The position numbers were made by a program, and so were the translations under genes. DNA of 64,000 bases from Hypericum androsaemum (lineage: Eukaryota > Streptophyta > Magnoliopsida > Malpighiales > Hypericaceae): NCBI GenBank assembly GCA_963995505.1, contig OZ023181.1, positions 12,520,221 through 12,584,220 of the forward strand, written 5' to 3'. The first letter of the stretch is position 1. Every line of letters starts with the position of its first letter. Shown here one piece after another: positions 9,875-22,841 of the stretch. The notes under the pieces are model-generated. The model saw only the letters and a program-made list of their open reading frames with translations, did not search any database and had not been told where the DNA came from.

Positions 9875-11313
9875 TCCGCCCCTCCTTGGAATGCTTCTCG
9901 TCTCGAGAAGCTAACTTGGACGGCATAGGAAAAGCATCGAAATAAGGGGTTAAGTCAGCCACATTGAAGGTGTTGGAGACGCCATATTCGGCGGGTAGAT
10001 CGATCTTGTATGCATTGTCATTGATTCTCCTTAGCACCTTGAAAGGACCGAACTTCCTAGCCTGCAATTTGCCTCCCATGTGAGCTGGCATCCTCTCCTT
10101 TCTGAAATGCACCATCACGAGCTCGCCTGGTTGGAAGATTTGCATCCTTCGATGTTTATCAACTCGCTTCTTTTCCTTCTCATAAGTTGAATTCAGCCTG
10201 CTTCTCACGGCTTCAAGGACTCCTTGTGCATGCTCGGCGAATTCTAATGCGGAAGAATTAGCTTTCTTCGGTCTTGGTAATTCAGCTACATCAACAAGCA
10301 AATTAGGCACTTTTGTATACACCAAGGAAAAGGGCGAGTGACCCGTGGACCTGTGCACCGCGCCATTGTAGGCGAATTCAGCAATAGGCAAGGCAAGATC
10401 CCATTGCCTCTTTTTGTCATGACAAAGACTCCGAAGTAGACTTCCAAGAGTTCTATTGGTTGCCTCAGTTTGCCCGTCAGTTTGAGGGTGTGCGGTTGAA
10501 CTATATTGAAGAGTTGCATCAAATATAATCCACAAGGTTTTCCAAAATGTGGCAAGGAACTTCACATCTCTATCCGAAGTTATACTCTTGGGGACACCAT
10601 GCAACTTCACTACTTCCTTGAAGAACAAGCGAGCAATGGCACGAGCATCCGACGTCTTCTTGCAAGGTATGAAGTGTGCCATCTTGCTCAGCCTATCAAC
10701 AACAACAAAGATGGAGTCCGCACCCCGTGGAGTTCGTGGTAATCCTAAAATGAAGTCCATGCTCAAATCTTCCCAAATTGCTTGCGGAATGGGCAAAGGC
10801 AAATACAATCCCGTGTTGTGCACTCCGCCCTTAGTTTCTTGACATACCCGACAATGCTTCACTAATCTGGCCACTTCTTTTATCATGTTAGGCCAATAAA
10901 ATCGTTCAACTACAGCAGCGAGAGTTTTATCACGGCCTAAATGTCCCGCAAGTCCACCACCATGCAATTCCCATAGCAAATGCTCACGAAGTGAAGTTCG
11001 TGGAATACATAATTGATTACCTCGCATAAGGAAACCATCATGCACGTAGAATTCTCCTTCTCCCTTTCCATCATTGCACCTGCTCCAAATGCTCCCGAAG
11101 TCCGCGTCCTCGTCATATAACTCTCGGAGCTCATCAAATGAAGTGACTCTTCCACGCCATTCAGTTAGCAACGCTACTCTTCTACTCAGTGCGTCGGCCA
11201 CCACATTGTGTGCACCACTTTTGTGCATGATTTTGAATGGAAATTTCTGAAGGTAAGTGGTCCACCTCGCGTGCATCTGACTTGTGAACTTGGACTGGTC
11301 ATGTAAATACTTT
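9867..11313 (-). pseudogene. pol: RNase H end and integrase of element L
   Basis: This is the C-terminal part of a chromovirus-like polyprotein. It enters from the M junction near 11311-11318 with the last RNase H residues ([10 protein letters not shown]) and [14 protein letters not shown]. Integrase follows with the HHCC zinc finger, catalytic D ([10 protein letters not shown]), D (TSDRDVKF) and E ([13 protein letters not shown]), then a C-terminal domain ending about ASRDEKHSKEGRMT. It stops just inside the LTR. The closest relatives here are integrases of the MADP family (B, C, D), not of the A family. Gag, protease and RT of L are absent because M sequence replaces them. Confidence 0.9.
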
Positions 11314-14300
11314 AAGAGTTGAGATCAAGGCGTACCTTCGTGATAGTGCATCAGCCACTACATTTTCCTTACCTTGCTTGTAGCGAATGACATAAGGAAA
11401 TGTCTCAATGAATTCCACCCATCGTGCATGCCTCTTGTTCAGCTTGTGTTGCCCTTTTAAGTGCTTGAGTGACTCATGATCAGTGTGAATCACAAACACC
11501 TTGGGCCACAAATAATGCTGCCACGTCTCCAATGCTCGAACTAGTGCGTACAACTCCTTGTCATAGGTCGGGTAATTCAAGGTTGCACCACTTAGTTTCT
11601 CACTAAAGTATGCAATGGGTCTTCCTTCTTGCATAAGGACAGCTCCAATTCCTACACCAGAAGCATCACACTCTATTTCAAAAGTCTTAGAGAAATTAGG
11701 TAAAGCTAACAAGGGTGCATTAGTCAACTTCCCTTTTAGTAGTTGGAAAGCCTTCTCTTGAGCTTCTCCCCAAGTAAAGCCCACGTTCTTCTTAATGACT
11801 TCAGTTATGGGTGCGGCTATGCTACTAAAGTCCTTCACAAATCTCCTATAAAAACTAGCTAGTCCATGAAAGCTCCTAACATTAGCAACACTTGTAGGGC
11901 TTGGCCATTCACGGATAGCTCGGATCTTTTCTTCATCAACCTGTATTCCGTTAGCTCCAACAACGAAACCCAAGAATACAAGCTTATCCGTACAAAAGGT
12001 GCACTTCTTCAAGTTAGCAAACAATTGTTCTTCTCTAAGTGCATCTAAGACAGATTTCAAATGTTCTAGATGATCCTCCATGCTCTTGCTATAATTGAGT
12101 ATATCATCAAAGTAAACAACCACAAATTTACCAATGAATGGACGTAGAACATGATTCATGAGTCGCATAAATGTTCTAGGTGCGTTGGACAAACCAAATG
12201 GCATGACCATCCACTCATACAACCCATACTTAGTTTTAAAAGCAGTCTTCCACTCACCTCCTTCTTTCATCCTAATTTGATGATAACCACTCTTCAAATC
12301 AATCTTAGAAAACATGCAAGAACCATGCAACTCATCTAACATGTCATCTAAACGAGGGATAGGGTGACGATATTTTACCGTTATGTTGTTGACTGCTCGG
12401 CAATCAACACACATTCTCCATGTTTTATCCTTCTTGGGCACAAGTAGGACTGGAACAGCACATGGACTCATGCTCTCTCTTACGTACCCTTTCTCCAACA
12501 GCTCGTTGACTTGCTTCTCAAGCTCCTTTGTCTCTTCAGGATTGCTTCTATATGCGGGACGGTTAGGTATGGTAGCTCCCGGGACAAAGTCTATTTGATG
12601 TTCAATCCCACGAATAGGTGGCAAACCAGGTGGTAGCTCGTCGGGAAAGACATCCTTGTAATCCTGCAAAAGAGACACAACCGTACTAGGTACATGTGGT
12701 TCAAGCTCGTTAGCGTTTAAAAGTGCCTCCCTATACCGAAGTAAGATCATAGGCTTCTTTGCAAAGCATGCTTGCTTAATATCACTTGTTCCCACATAGT
12801 AACTCTTTTTCCAACTCTCGGTTTTTCTCTCTTTGGCCGTTTTAATTTCTGTTTTTCCGGCTTCTTTTGTTTTCTCAATCTTTTCCTCTCCATTGGCCAT
12901 TTTTCTTATCCTTTTTTCGGCTTCTTCTCTCCTCTCATTCTTTTTCTTTTTGTCACGCTCTCTTTGCTCATCACTTTCTTGTTGCAACAGTCGTTGATCT
13001 TCACAAACTTGTGATGGTGACAAGGGTGCCAAGGTGATTACTCTCTTCTTAAGTATAAATGAGTATTTATTGGTGTAGCCATCATGATGCACTTTCCTAT
13101 CAAACTGCCATGGCCTTCCTAACAATAGGTGACCAGCTTGCATTGGTACAACATCACACAACACTTCATCCTCATAGTTGCCAATGCGGAATGTTACCAA
13201 TACTTGCTTCATCACTCGTACTTCTCCACTATCATTCAGCCATTGTAGTTTGTAAGGCTTAGGGTGTTTTCCAGTGAGCAACCCCAACTTCTCCACCATA
13301 GTAGTGCTTGCGACATTAGCACAACTTCCTCCATCTATGATGACACTACACACCTTGTCTTTGACATAGCACCTTGTGTGAAATATATTTTCTCTTTGAG
13401 CCACATCATTTTCTTCTTTCACTTGCACATTCAATGCTCTTCTAGACACAAGAGTAAGCCTCTCAGCAGCTTGGTACTCTTCCTCGGATACGTCCTCCAA
13501 AGAAGGCATGCTCTCATGCTCCGAATCCTCTTCTTCAGTTTTAATCTCTCCACTTTCCTTGATCACCATTGCTTGCTTGTTAGGGCATTGACTTGAGATG
13601 TGCCCTCTTCCTTGACACTTAAAGCACTTGATGTCACGGTTCCTAGCTGGAGTGACTTCCACTTTCCTTTGAGAATTAGCTTGAGAACTCTCGGATTTAT
13701 GCTCTACTTTGGCTGCTTGTGGCTTGTCAAACTTCTTTTGGTAGTTTGGCTTCCAAGTAGAATTCGATGTAGCTCTTGTTCTCCCTTCTCCTCTCTTGAG
13801 TTGCTTCTCAATTTTCGTTGCCATATGCACCATGTCCTCCAACTCCACATAGTGTTGCAACTCGACTTTGTCTTGGATTTCAGGATTGAGTCCATTCAAG
13901 AACCTTGCCATTGTAACTTCTCTATCTTCTTCTATATCAGCTCTTATCATGGCCATCTCCATCTGTTTGAAATACTCCTCCACACTCAAACTTCCTTGCC
14001 TCATTCCTTGTAACTTCTTATACAGCTCTCTATAGTAATGACTTGGAACAAATCTCTTCCTCATCACCACTTTCATGTCTTCCCAAGTAGCTATAGGGCA
14101 TTCTCTATTTCTCCTCCTGCTAGTCACAAGTTGATCCCACCAAGTTATAGCATAATCAGTGAATTCGGTGATGGCAAGTTTTACCTTCTTTTCTTCGGAG
14201 CTATTGTGGCAATCAAACACGAACTCAATCTTCTTCTCCCACTCTAAGTACGCCTCCGGGTCAGAACGACCAGCAAAGGAAGGTATCTTCAGTTTGATAC

Positions 14301-14616
14301 TCCCTATGTTGTCGTCTCTCTTTGGCCTTGCCTCCCTAGGTGGACGGTTTGTTCTTGCTCTCCTAAGACTCCTTGTAGAGCCTACGCCTTCTTCAGATTC
14401 AGAATCAGCTCCGCTCGATTCTCCAATAGGTACTCCTCTCCTACGCCTTTGGAGTTCGCCTCGCGTATGGGGGTTGTCACGAGAATTCTCCACGGCATCC
14501 ACGCGTAGTTGCAAAGGCTCCATCTGAGCTTGCACCATCCGCTCGAGCTTCCCGGCCAAGGCATCCACTAATAACTTAAGGTCTATGTTTTCCATAGTTT
14601 GACCTTCATGCGACAT
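11299..14616 (-). CDS. gag-pol: Gag-PR-RT-RNase H polyprotein of M (integrase missing)
   Basis: The ORF is 1105 codons from [10 protein letters not shown]. Gag occupies about 1-330 with [18 protein letters not shown]. The protease motif [12 protein letters not shown] is near 424. A lysine/glutamate-rich linker (about 560-640) comes next, then RT with catalytic YFDDIL. RNase H ends with the signature [10 protein letters not shown]. After RYALISTL the frame crosses into L sequence and stops at once (KVFT). Unlike F and H, M has changes in [10 protein letters not shown] for [14 protein letters not shown] for ILIYSK, and GGEWKT for GDEWKT. It is long and open but cannot supply integrase. Confidence 0.93.
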   Translation of the reverse strand: MSHEGQTMENIDLKLLVDALAGKLERMVQAQMEPLQLRVDAVENSRDNPHTRGELQRRRRGVPIGESSGADSESEEGVGSTRSLRRARTNRPPREARPKRDDNIGSIKLKIPSFAGRSDPEAYLEWEKKIEFVFDCHNSSEEKKVKLAITEFTDYAITWWDQLVTSRRRNRECPIATWEDMKVVMRKRFVPSHYYRELYKKLQGMRQGSLSVEEYFKQMEMAMIRADIEEDREVTMARFLNGLNPEIQDKVELQHYVELEDMVHMATKIEKQLKRGEGRTRATSNSTWKPNYQKKFDKPQAAKVEHKSESSQANSQRKVEVTPARNRDIKCFKCQGRGHISSQCPNKQAMVIKESGEIKTEEEDSEHESMPSLEDVSEEEYQAAERLTLVSRRALNVQVKEENDVAQRENIFHTRCYVKDKVCSVIIDGGSCANVASTTMVEKLGLLTGKHPKPYKLQWLNDSGEVRVMKQVLVTFRIGNYEDEVLCDVVPMQAGHLLLGRPWQFDRKVHHDGYTNKYSFILKKRVITLAPLSPSQVCEDQRLLQQESDEQRERDKKKKNERREEAEKRIRKMANGEEKIEKTKEAGKTEIKTAKERKTESWKKSYYVGTSDIKQACFAKKPMILLRYREALLNANELEPHVPSTVVSLLQDYKDVFPDELPPGLPPIRGIEHQIDFVPGATIPNRPAYRSNPEETKELEKQVNELLEKGYVRESMSPCAVPVLLVPKKDKTWRMCVDCRAVNNITVKYRHPIPRLDDMLDELHGSCMFSKIDLKSGYHQIRMKEGGEWKTAFKTKYGLYEWMVMPFGLSNAPRTFMRLMNHVLRPFIGKFVVVYFDDILNYSKSMEDHLEHLKSVLDALREEQLFANLKKCTFCTDKLVFLGFVVGANGIQVDEEKIRAIREWPSPTSVANVRSFHGLASFYRRFVKDFSSIAAPITEVIKKNVGFTWGEAQEKAFQLLKGKLTNAPLLALPNFSKTFEIECDASGVGIGAVLMQEGRPIAYFSEKLSGATLNYPTYDKELYALVRALETWQHYLWPKVFVIHTDHESLKHLKGQHKLNKRHARWVEFIETFPYVIRYKQGKENVVADALSRRYALISTLKVFT

Positions 14617-15242
14617 GTTTGCTGCAAGAAAAATTGGTTAGTAAAAAAAAATATGGCCTCACAAGCTCACTCCCTTACGTGTATACTCTCAATGTATGGT
14701 GCACTCAAGTTCACTCGTGTTTGCACTCAAATATTTGGCTTTTCTCTCTAAGGTACTCGCACACTCTTGCCTTTTTCCTCTCGTGATACTTGTATGTTCT
14801 TACTAGGGCTAGAACGGCCTTGCTTGAGCTTCACGCTTTAACAAACAGAATGTTAAAGTTCCTCTTTGGTCTTTCTTTTAGTCTTGCTCGTCCCCTTTCT
14901 TGATCAGCTGTTGCGCCTCCTTAGTTTGCTAGCTTCCCTCGGATTTGCTTCCTCTTTAGCTTGAGACTTCCAATTTAGCTTGCTTCCTCTTTAGCTTGCG
15001 GCTTCCTTTTTTTTCTTTTTCTTTTCTTTCCTTTTTTTTTCTTTTCTTTTCTTTTCTTTTCTTTTCTTTCTTTTCTTTCTTTTCTTGCTTCACTCGTTTG
15101 TTTTCCTCTCTTTTCTCTCAAACAGCGAGGAGAGAAAACGAACCAACAAGAACAAAAAAATAGCAAGCAACAAAACGAACCAACAAGAACAAAAATAACA
15201 AGGATAATGAACTAAAGTAACAAGCTAAGCTCTGATACCAAC
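14617..15242 (-). other. 5' leader of M
   Basis: The leader contains the tRNA-Met primer site (15229-15240), an AAAAG/AAAG purine microsatellite (about 15005-15087, minus) and the TACTAAC...TTGCAG signal just before the gag ATG. No coding function is seen. Confidence 0.88.
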
Positions 15243-15337
15243 TGATATGAATCTTCGCGGAAAAGACTCACAACTCGGACCGTTTGTTACTTTAGAATGG
15301 AACAGATCACAACTCACAAGAACTCACAAGAACTAAG
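15243..15337 (-). repeat. M 5' LTR, primer-site-side fragment
   Basis: The terminal 95 bp of the M 5' LTR, cut off by insertion of N. Together with 22132-22841 it makes 805 bp, the normal A-family LTR length. CTAAG at 15333-15337 is the target duplication of N. Confidence 0.92.
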
Positions 15338-16140
15338 TGATGTGAGCAAGCCTACGGATGCACCAACTATCAAGCTTGTAGACTCGAAGCTAGTTCAAGT
15401 TCCAATTGGGCCAATGACAAGAGCAAGAGCTAGGAAGTTGCAATCTGATTTCAATGGACTAATGCATGAAGTTTGGGCTCAATCAAGTGCGTGGAGGACC
15501 AAGGACGTCCAAGAAGCCCAAGGGAGGCCCATGCACGTTTTGGAGGCTGAATGGGAAGCTTGACATGCACGAAAGCTTCTAGATGCATGCGCACATGGAG
15601 AATCAAGAAGAATCAGCCTATTTAGGCCATGCATCTAATTGTTTTGGACGTGCAACTAGTAGCTATTCTATTAGATATTATTTGCTTATATTATTCCTTG
15701 TTTAGTTGCATAAGTTCGGCCAGAATCTCCTTAGAATAGGAAAGAGAGTTTTGGCCAGCCTTTGAATTCCTTTTAAGGAGTTAGCTTGTTTGGAATATTT
15801 TGGTACTTTGGGAGCCTATATAAAGAGGACTCCTAGCAATAAAACGTACACATACAATTCGGAAATACTTAGCATTGGCTAGTTGAGAGTTTGATACTCG
15901 TTTGTTCTTGCTTAGGCTGGTGAGTCGTCTTGGCTAGAATTTATCCTTCACTTATCAAGCGGATATTCCATCCCCGTTTGTGGCGTGATACGACCTTAGG
16001 TCAAGGTTCAGAAGCCCTTGCAGCGGGTTGAGGTACAAATTCGTGCCTTAGTTCGTGTAAGTTCTTGTGAGTTGTGATCTGTTCCATTCTAAAGTAACAA
16101 ACGGTCCGAGTTGTGAATCTTTTCCCTGAGATTCATATCA
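15338..16140 (+). repeat. 5' LTR of N
   Basis: This A-family LTR runs from TGATGTGAGC to CATATCA. It contains CCTATATAAAG (TATA box) followed about 15 nt later by AATAAA. It has the LTR-encoded ORF with [13 protein letters not shown]. Confidence 0.95.
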
Positions 16141-16761
16141 GTTGGTATCAGAGCTTAGCTTGTTACTTTAGTTCATTATCCTTGTTATTTTTGTTCTTGT
16201 TGGTTCGTTTTTGTTGCTTGTTATTTTTTTTGTTCTTGTTGGTTCGTTTTCTCTCCTCGCTGTTTGAGAGAAAAGAGAGGAAAACAAACGAGTGAAGCAA
16301 GAAAAGAAAGAAAAGAAAAAAAAAAAAAAAGAAAAGAAAAAAAAAAGGGAAAGAAAAGAAAAAGAAAAAAGGAAGCCGCAAGCTAAAGAGGAAGCAAGCT
16401 AAATTGGAAGTCTCAAGCTAAAGAGGAATCAAATCCGAGGGAAGCTAGCAAACTAAGGAGGCGCAACAGCTGATCAAGAAAGGGGACGAGCAAGACTAAA
16501 AGAAAGACCAAAGAGGAACTTTAACATTCTGTTTGTTAAAACGTGGAGCTCAAGCAAGGCCGTTCTAGCCTTAGTAAGAACATACAAGTATCACGAGAGG
16601 AAAAAGGCAAGAGTGTGCGAGTACCTTAGAGAGAAAAGCCAAATATTTGAGTGCAAAACACGAGTGAACTTGAGTGCACCATACATTGAGAGTATACACG
16701 TAAGGGAGTGAGCTTGTGAGGCCATATTTTTTTTTACTAACCAATTTTTCTTGCAGCAAAC
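16141..16761 (+). other. 5' leader of N with primer site and splice-acceptor-like signal
   Basis: The primer site TGGTATCAGAGC is at 16143-16154. A purine tract lies at about 16293-16372. TACTAAC at 16735-16741 is followed by a T-rich run and CAG ending at 16756, five bases before the gag ATG at 16762. A possible donor GTAAGAAC lies in the phrase CCTTAGTAAGAACATAC upstream. Confidence 0.8.
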
Positions 16762-19700
16762 ATGTCGCATGAAGGTCAAACTATGGAAAACATAGACCTT
16801 AAGTTATTAGTGGATGCCTTGGCCGGGAAGCTCGAGCGGATGGTGCAAGCTCAGATGGAGCCTTTGCAACTACGCGTGGATGCCGTGGAGAATTCTCGTG
16901 ACAACCCCCAAACGCGAGGCAAACTCCAAAGGCGTAGGAGAGGAGTACCTATTGGAGAATCAAGCGGAGCTGATTCTGAGTCGGAAGAAGGCGTAGGCTC
17001 TACAAGGAGTCTTAGGAGAGCAAGAACAAACCGTCCACCTAGGGAGGCAAGGCCAAGGAGAGACGACAACATAGGAAGTATCAAACTGAAGATACCTTCC
17101 TTTGCTGGTCGTTCTGACCCGGAGGCATACTCAGAGTGGGAGAAGAAGATTGAGTTTGTGTTTGATTGCCACAATAGCTCCGAAGAAAAGAAGGTAAAAC
17201 TTGCCATCACCGAATTCACTGATTATGCTATAACTTGGTGGGATCAACTTGTGACTAGCAGGAGGAGAAATAGAGAACGCCCTATAGCTACTTGGGAAGA
17301 CATGAAAGTGGTGATGAGGAAGAGATTTGTTCCAAGTCATTACTATAGAGAGCTGTATAAGAAGTTACAAGGAATGAGGCAAGGAAGTTTGAGTGTGGAG
17401 GAGTATTTCAAACAGATGGAGATGGCCATGATAAGGGCTGATATAGATGAAGATAGAGAAGTTACAATGGCAAGGTTCTTGAATGGACTCAATCCTGAAA
17501 TTCAAGACAAAGTTGAGTTGCAACACTATGTGGAGTTGGAGGACATGGTGCATATGGCAACGAAAATTGAGAAGCAACTCAAGAGAGGAGAGGGGAGAAC
17601 AAAAGCTACATCGAATTCTACTTGGAAGCCAAACTACCAAAAGAAGTTTGACAAGCCACAAGCAGCCAAAGTAGAGCATAAATCCGAGAGTTCTCAAGCT
17701 AATTCTCAAAGGAAAGTGGAAGTCACTCCAGCTAGGAACCGTGACATCAAGTGCTTTAAGTGTCAAGGAAGAGGGCACATCTCAAGTCAATGCCCTAACA
17801 AGCAAGCAATGGTGATCAAGGAGAGTGGAGAGATTGAAACTGAAGAAGAGGATTCGGAGCATGAAAGCATGCCTTCTTTGGAGGACGTATCCGAGGAAGA
17901 GTACCAAGCTGCTGAGAGGCTTACTCTTGTGTCTAGAAGAGCATTGAATGTGCAAATAAAAGAAGAAAATGATGTGGCTCAAAGAGAAAATATTTTTCAC
18001 ACAAGGTGCTATGTCAAAGACAAGGTGTGTAGTGTCATCATAGATGGAGGAAGTTGTGCTAATGTTGCAAGCACTACTATGGTGGAGAAGTTAGGGTTAC
18101 TCACGGGAAAACACCCTAAGGCTTACAAACTACAATGGCTGAATGATAGTGGAGAAGTACGAGTGATGAAGCAAGTATTGGTAGCATTCCGCATTGGCAA
18201 CTATGAGGATGAAGTGTTGTGTGATGTTGTACCAATGCAAGCTGGTCACCTATTGTTAGGAAGGCCGTGGCAGTTTGATAGGAAAGTGCATCATGATGGC
18301 TACACCAACAAGTATTCATTTATACTTAAGAAGAGAGTAATCACCTTGGCACCCTTGTCACCATCACAAGTTTGTGAAGATCAACGTCAGTTGCAAAAAG
18401 AAAGTGATGAGCAAAGAGAGCGTGACAAGAAGAAAAAGAATGAGAGGAGAGAAGAAGCCGAAAAAAAGATAAGAAAAACGGCCAATGGAGAGGAAAAGAT
18501 TGAGAAAACAAAAGAAGCCGGAAAAACAGAAATTAAAACGGCCAAAGAGAGAAAAAACGAGAGTTGGAAAAAGAGTTACTATGTGGGAACAAGTGATATT
18601 AAGCAAGCGTGCTTTACAAAGAAGCCTATGATCTTACTTCGGTATAGGGAGGCACTTTTAAACACTAACGAGCTTGAACCACATGTACCTAGTACGGTTG
18701 TGTCTCTTTTGCAGGATTACAAGGATGTCTTTCCCGACGAGCTACCACCTGGTTTGCCACCTATTCGTGGGATTGAACATCAAATAGACTTTATCCCGGG
18801 AGCTACCATACCTAACCGTCCCGCATATAGAAGCAATCCTGAAGAGACAAAGGAGCTTGAGAAGCAAGTCAACGAGCTGTTGGAGAAAGGGTACGTAAGA
18901 GAGAGCATGAGTCCATGTGCTGTTCCAGTCCTACTTGTGCCCAAGAAGGATAAAACATGGAGAATGTGTGTTGATTGCCGAGCAGTCAACAACATAACGG
19001 TAAAATATCGTCACCCTATCCCTCGTTTAGATGACATGTTAGATGAGTTGCATGGTTCTTGCATGTTTTCTAAGATTGATTTGAAGAGTGGTTATCATCA
19101 AATTAGGATGAAAGAAGGAGATGAGTGGAAGACTGCTTTTAAAACTAAGTATGGGTTGTATGAGTGGATGGTCATGCCATTTGGTTTGTCCAACGCACCT
19201 AGCACGTTTATGCGACTCATGAATCATGTTCTACGTCCATTCATTGGTAAATTTGTAGTTGTTTACTTTGATGATATACTCATCTATAGCAAGAACGTGG
19301 AGGATCATCTAGAACATTTGAAATCTGTCTTAGATGCACTTAGAGAAGAACAATTGTTTGCTAACTTGAAGAAGTGCACCTTTTGTACGGATAAGCTTGT
19401 ATTCTTGGGTTTTGTTGTTGGAGCTAACGGAATACAGGTTGATGAAGAAAAGATCCGAGCTATCCGTGAATGGCCAAGCCCTACAAGTGTTGCTAATGTT
19501 AGGAGCTTTCATGGACTAGCTAGTTTTTATAGGAGATTTGTGAAGGACTTCAGTAGCATAGCCGCACCCATAACTGAAGTCATTAAGAAGAACGTGGGCT
19601 TTACTTGGGGAGAAGCTCAAGAGAAGGCTTTCCAACTACTGAAAGGGAAGTTGACTAATGCACCCTTGTTAGCTTTACCTAATTTCTCTAAGACTTTTGA

Positions 19701-21548
19701 AATAGAGTGTGATGCTTCTGGTGTAGGAATTGGGGCTGTCCTTACGCAAGAAGGAAGACCCATTGCATACTTTAGTGAGAAACTAAGTGGTGCAACCTTG
19801 AATTACCCGACCTATGACAAGGAGTTGTACGCACTAGTTCGAGCATTGGAGACATGGCAGCACTACTTGTGGCCAAAGGAGTTCGTGATTCACACTGATC
19901 ATGAGTCACTCAAGCACTTAAAGGGGCAACACAAGCTGAACAAGAGGCAGCACGATGGGTGGAATTCATTGAGACATTTCCTTATGTCATTCGCTACAAG
20001 CAAGGTAAGGAAAATGTAGTGGCTGATGCACTATCACGAAGGTACGCCTTGATCTCAACTCTTGATGCTAAACTACTTGGCTTTGAACACATTAAAGAGT
20101 TGTATGTTGATGATGTTGATTTTAGCGAGTTGTTTAGATCAACTGAAAGAAGTGCATTTGGTAAGTTCTTTCGTAATGAAGGTTACCTATTTCGTGAAAA
20201 CAAACTTTGTGTGCCTAATTGTTCGATGCGAGAATTACTAATTCAGGAGGCACATGGAGGTGGCTTAATGGGGCATTTTGGAATTGCAAAGACCTTGGCA
20301 ATGCTACAAGATCATTTCTTTTGGCCACACATGAAGAGAGACGTTGAGAGAGTTTGTGGTCGTTGCATCACTTGCAAGCAAGCCAAGTCAAAGGTAAAAC
20401 CCCATGGTTTGTACACCCCACTACCTATACCTAGTGAGCCCTGGATTGATATCTCTATGGATTTTGTGTTAGGCCTACCTAGGACTAAGCGTGGAAGAGA
20501 TTCAATTTTTGTGGTAGTGGATAGGTTTTCTAAGATGGCACATTTCATTCCATGTCATAAGACTGATGATGCTTCAAATATTGCTGATTTGTTCTTTAGA
20601 GAGGTTGTTAGGTTACATGGCATGCCAAGGACAATTATCTCTGATAGAGATGCTAAGTTCCTAAGTTACTTTTGGAAAACCTTGTGGTGCAAGTTAGGTA
20701 CTAAGTTGTTGTTTTCTACTACTTGTCATCCTCAAACTGATGGTCAAACTGAAGTAGTAAATAGGACTTTGTCTACACTTTTGAGAGCACTCATTAAGCA
20801 TAACATTAAGACTTGGGAAGAATGTTTGCCTCATGTTGAGTTTGCTTATAATCGTTCTGTCCATTCTGCTACTCAATTCTCACCATTTGAGCTTGTTTAT
20901 GGATTTAATCCTTTGACTCCATTGGATTTATCACCTCTACCTTCGAGTGAGCATGTTAACTTAGATGGAAAGAAGAAAGCTGAATTTGTCAAGCAGTTAC
21001 ATGAGAAAGCTAGAATGAACATCGAGAAGCGCACGGAGCACTATGCAAGGCAAGCAAACAAAGGAAGGCACAAGGTTGTCTTTGAGCCGGGCGATTGGGT
21101 TTGGCTACATATGAGGAAGGAGCGTTTTCCTGTCCAAAGACGTTCAAAGTTGCTACCACGGGGAGATGGTCCATTCCAAGTGCTAGAACGCATTAATGAT
21201 AATGCCTACAAGCTAGACCTTCCGGGTGAGTATAGTGTAAGTGCTTCGTTTAACGTGGCTGACTTGAGTCCGTTTGATGTAGGTGATGATTTGAGGACAA
21301 ATCCTTTTCAAGAGGAGGGGACTGATGTGAGCAAGCCTACGGATGCACCAACTATCAAGCTTGTAGACTTGAAGCAAGTTCAAGTTCCAATTGGGCCAAT
21401 GACAAGAGCAAGAGCTAGGAAGTTGCAATCTGATTTCAATGGACTAATGCATGAAGTTTGGGCTCAATCAAGTGCGTGGAGGACCAAGGACGTCCAAGAA
21501 GCCCAAGGGAGGCCCATGCACGTTTTGGAGGCTGAATGGGAAGCTTGA
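16762..21548 (+). pseudogene. gag-pol: Gag-pol polyprotein of N, broken by a 1-bp deletion
   Basis: This is a full-length A-family polyprotein in two frames. The first runs 16762-20019 through Gag, CCHC, protease ([10 protein letters not shown]), RT (YFDDIL) and RNase H. Near 19949 it reads AGGCAGCACG where F and H read AGGCATGCACG. The missing base ends the first frame shortly after, and the second frame (to 21548) carries the end of RNase H and all of integrase. The HHCC and D,D,E motifs are intact. The final ~75 codons lie in the 3' LTR. Otherwise the protein is almost identical to F and H, so this is a very young inactivation. Confidence 0.93.
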
Positions 21549-22126
21549 CATGCACGAAAGCTTCTAGATGCATGCGCACATGGAGAATCAAGAAGAATCA
21601 GCCTATTTAGGCCATGCATCTAATTGTTTTGGACGTGCAACTAGTAGCTATTCTATTAGATATTATTTGCTTATATTATTCCTTGTTTAGTTGCATAAGT
21701 TCGGCCAGAATCTCCTTAGAATAGGAAAGAGAGTTTTGGCCAGCCTTTGAATTCCTTTTAAGGAGTTAGCTTGTTTAGGAATATTTTGGTACTTTGGGAG
21801 CCTATATAAAGAGGACTCCTAGCAATAAAACGTACACATACAATTCGGAAATACTTAGCATTGGCTAGTTGAGAGTTTGATACTCGTTTGTTCTTGCTTA
21901 GGCTGGTGAGTCGTCTTGGCTAGAATTTATCCTTCACTTATCAAGCGGATATTCCATCCCCGTTTGTGGCGTGATACGACCTTAGGTCAAGGTTCAGAAG
22001 CCCTTGCAGCGGGTTGAGGTACAAATTCGTGCCTTAGTTCGTGTAAGTTCTTGTGAGTTGTGATCTGTTCCATTCTAAAGTAACAAACGGTCCGAGTTGT
22101 GAATCTTTTCCCAGAGATTCATATCA
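21323..22126 (+). repeat. 3' LTR of N
   Basis: This 804-bp partner of 15338-16140 follows the polypurine tract AAGAGGAGGGGA. It is followed by the right target duplication CTAAG. Confidence 0.95.
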
Positions 22127-22131
22127 CTAAG

Positions 22132-22841
22132 GCACGAAATTGAACCTTAACCCGCTGCAAGAGCTTCTGAACCTTGACCTAAGGTCGTATCACGCCACGA
22201 GCGGGGATGGATGATCTGCTTGATAAGTGAAAGATAAATTCTAGCCAAGACGACTCACCAGCCTAAGCAAGAACAAACGAGTATCAAACTCTCAACTAGC
22301 CAATGCTAAGTATTTCCGAATTGTGTGTGTACGTTTTATTGCTAGGAGTCCTCTTTATATAGGCTCCCAAAGTACCAAAATATTCCTAAACAAGCTAACT
22401 CCTTAAAAGGAATTCAAAGGCTGGCCAAAACTCTCTTTCCTATTCTCAGGAGATTCTGGCCGAACTTATGCAACTAAACAAGGAATAATATAAGCAAATA
22501 ATATCTAATAGAATAGCTACTAGTTGCACGTCCAAAACAATTAGATGCACGGCCTAAATAGGCTGATTCTTCTTGATTCTCCATGTGCGCATGCATCTAG
22601 AAGCTTTCGTGCATGTCAAGCTTCCCATTCAGCCTCCAAAACGTGCATGGGCCTCCCTTGGGTTTCTTGGACGTCTTTGGTCCTCCACGAACTTGCTTGA
22701 GCCCAAACTTCATGCATTAGTCCATTGAAATCAGATTGCAACTTCCTAGCTCTTGCTCTTGTCATTGGCCCAATTGGAACTTGAACTTGCTTCGAGTCTA
22801 CAAGCTTGATAGTTGGTGCATCCGTAGGCTTGCTCACATCA
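22132..22841 (-). repeat. M 5' LTR, distal fragment
   Basis: The remaining 710 bp of the M 5' LTR resume directly after the N target duplication. It starts on the minus strand with TGATGTGAGC at 22841. The LTR-encoded reading frame ([12 protein letters not shown]...) is open here. Confidence 0.92.

Larger units (their letters stand above)
15338..22126 (+). mobile_element. Element N: complete A-family Ty3/gypsy element with a frameshift
   Basis: A 6789-bp element with LTRs 15338-16140 (803 bp) and 21323-22126 (804 bp). It is flanked by CTAAG (15333-15337 and 22127-22131). The primer site is at 16143-16154 and the polypurine tract at 21310-21321. It is inserted in the M 5' LTR in opposite orientation. 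The LTRs differ at only a few positions, so insertion is recent and later than M. Confidence 0.95.
11311..22841 (-). mobile_element. Element M (A family), 3' half lost by recombination with L; nested N
   Basis: This is a minus-strand A-family element comprising the 5' LTR (22132-22841 plus 15243-15337), leader, and gag to RNase H. It is joined to L near 11311-11318 at a short shared CTCTT-like stretch instead of continuing into its own integrase and 3' LTR. N is inserted in the 5' LTR. The two outer LTRs of the M/L composite belong to different families, so it is a recombinant and not one transposition product. Confidence 0.88.

Noticed and set aside
16163..16381. Lys/Glu- or Phe-rich ORFs in the purine tracts of A-family leaders (also near 5496, 14975, 25413, 32945, 60094).
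   Set aside because: Microsatellite artefacts lying between primer site and gag; length and frame vary between copies.
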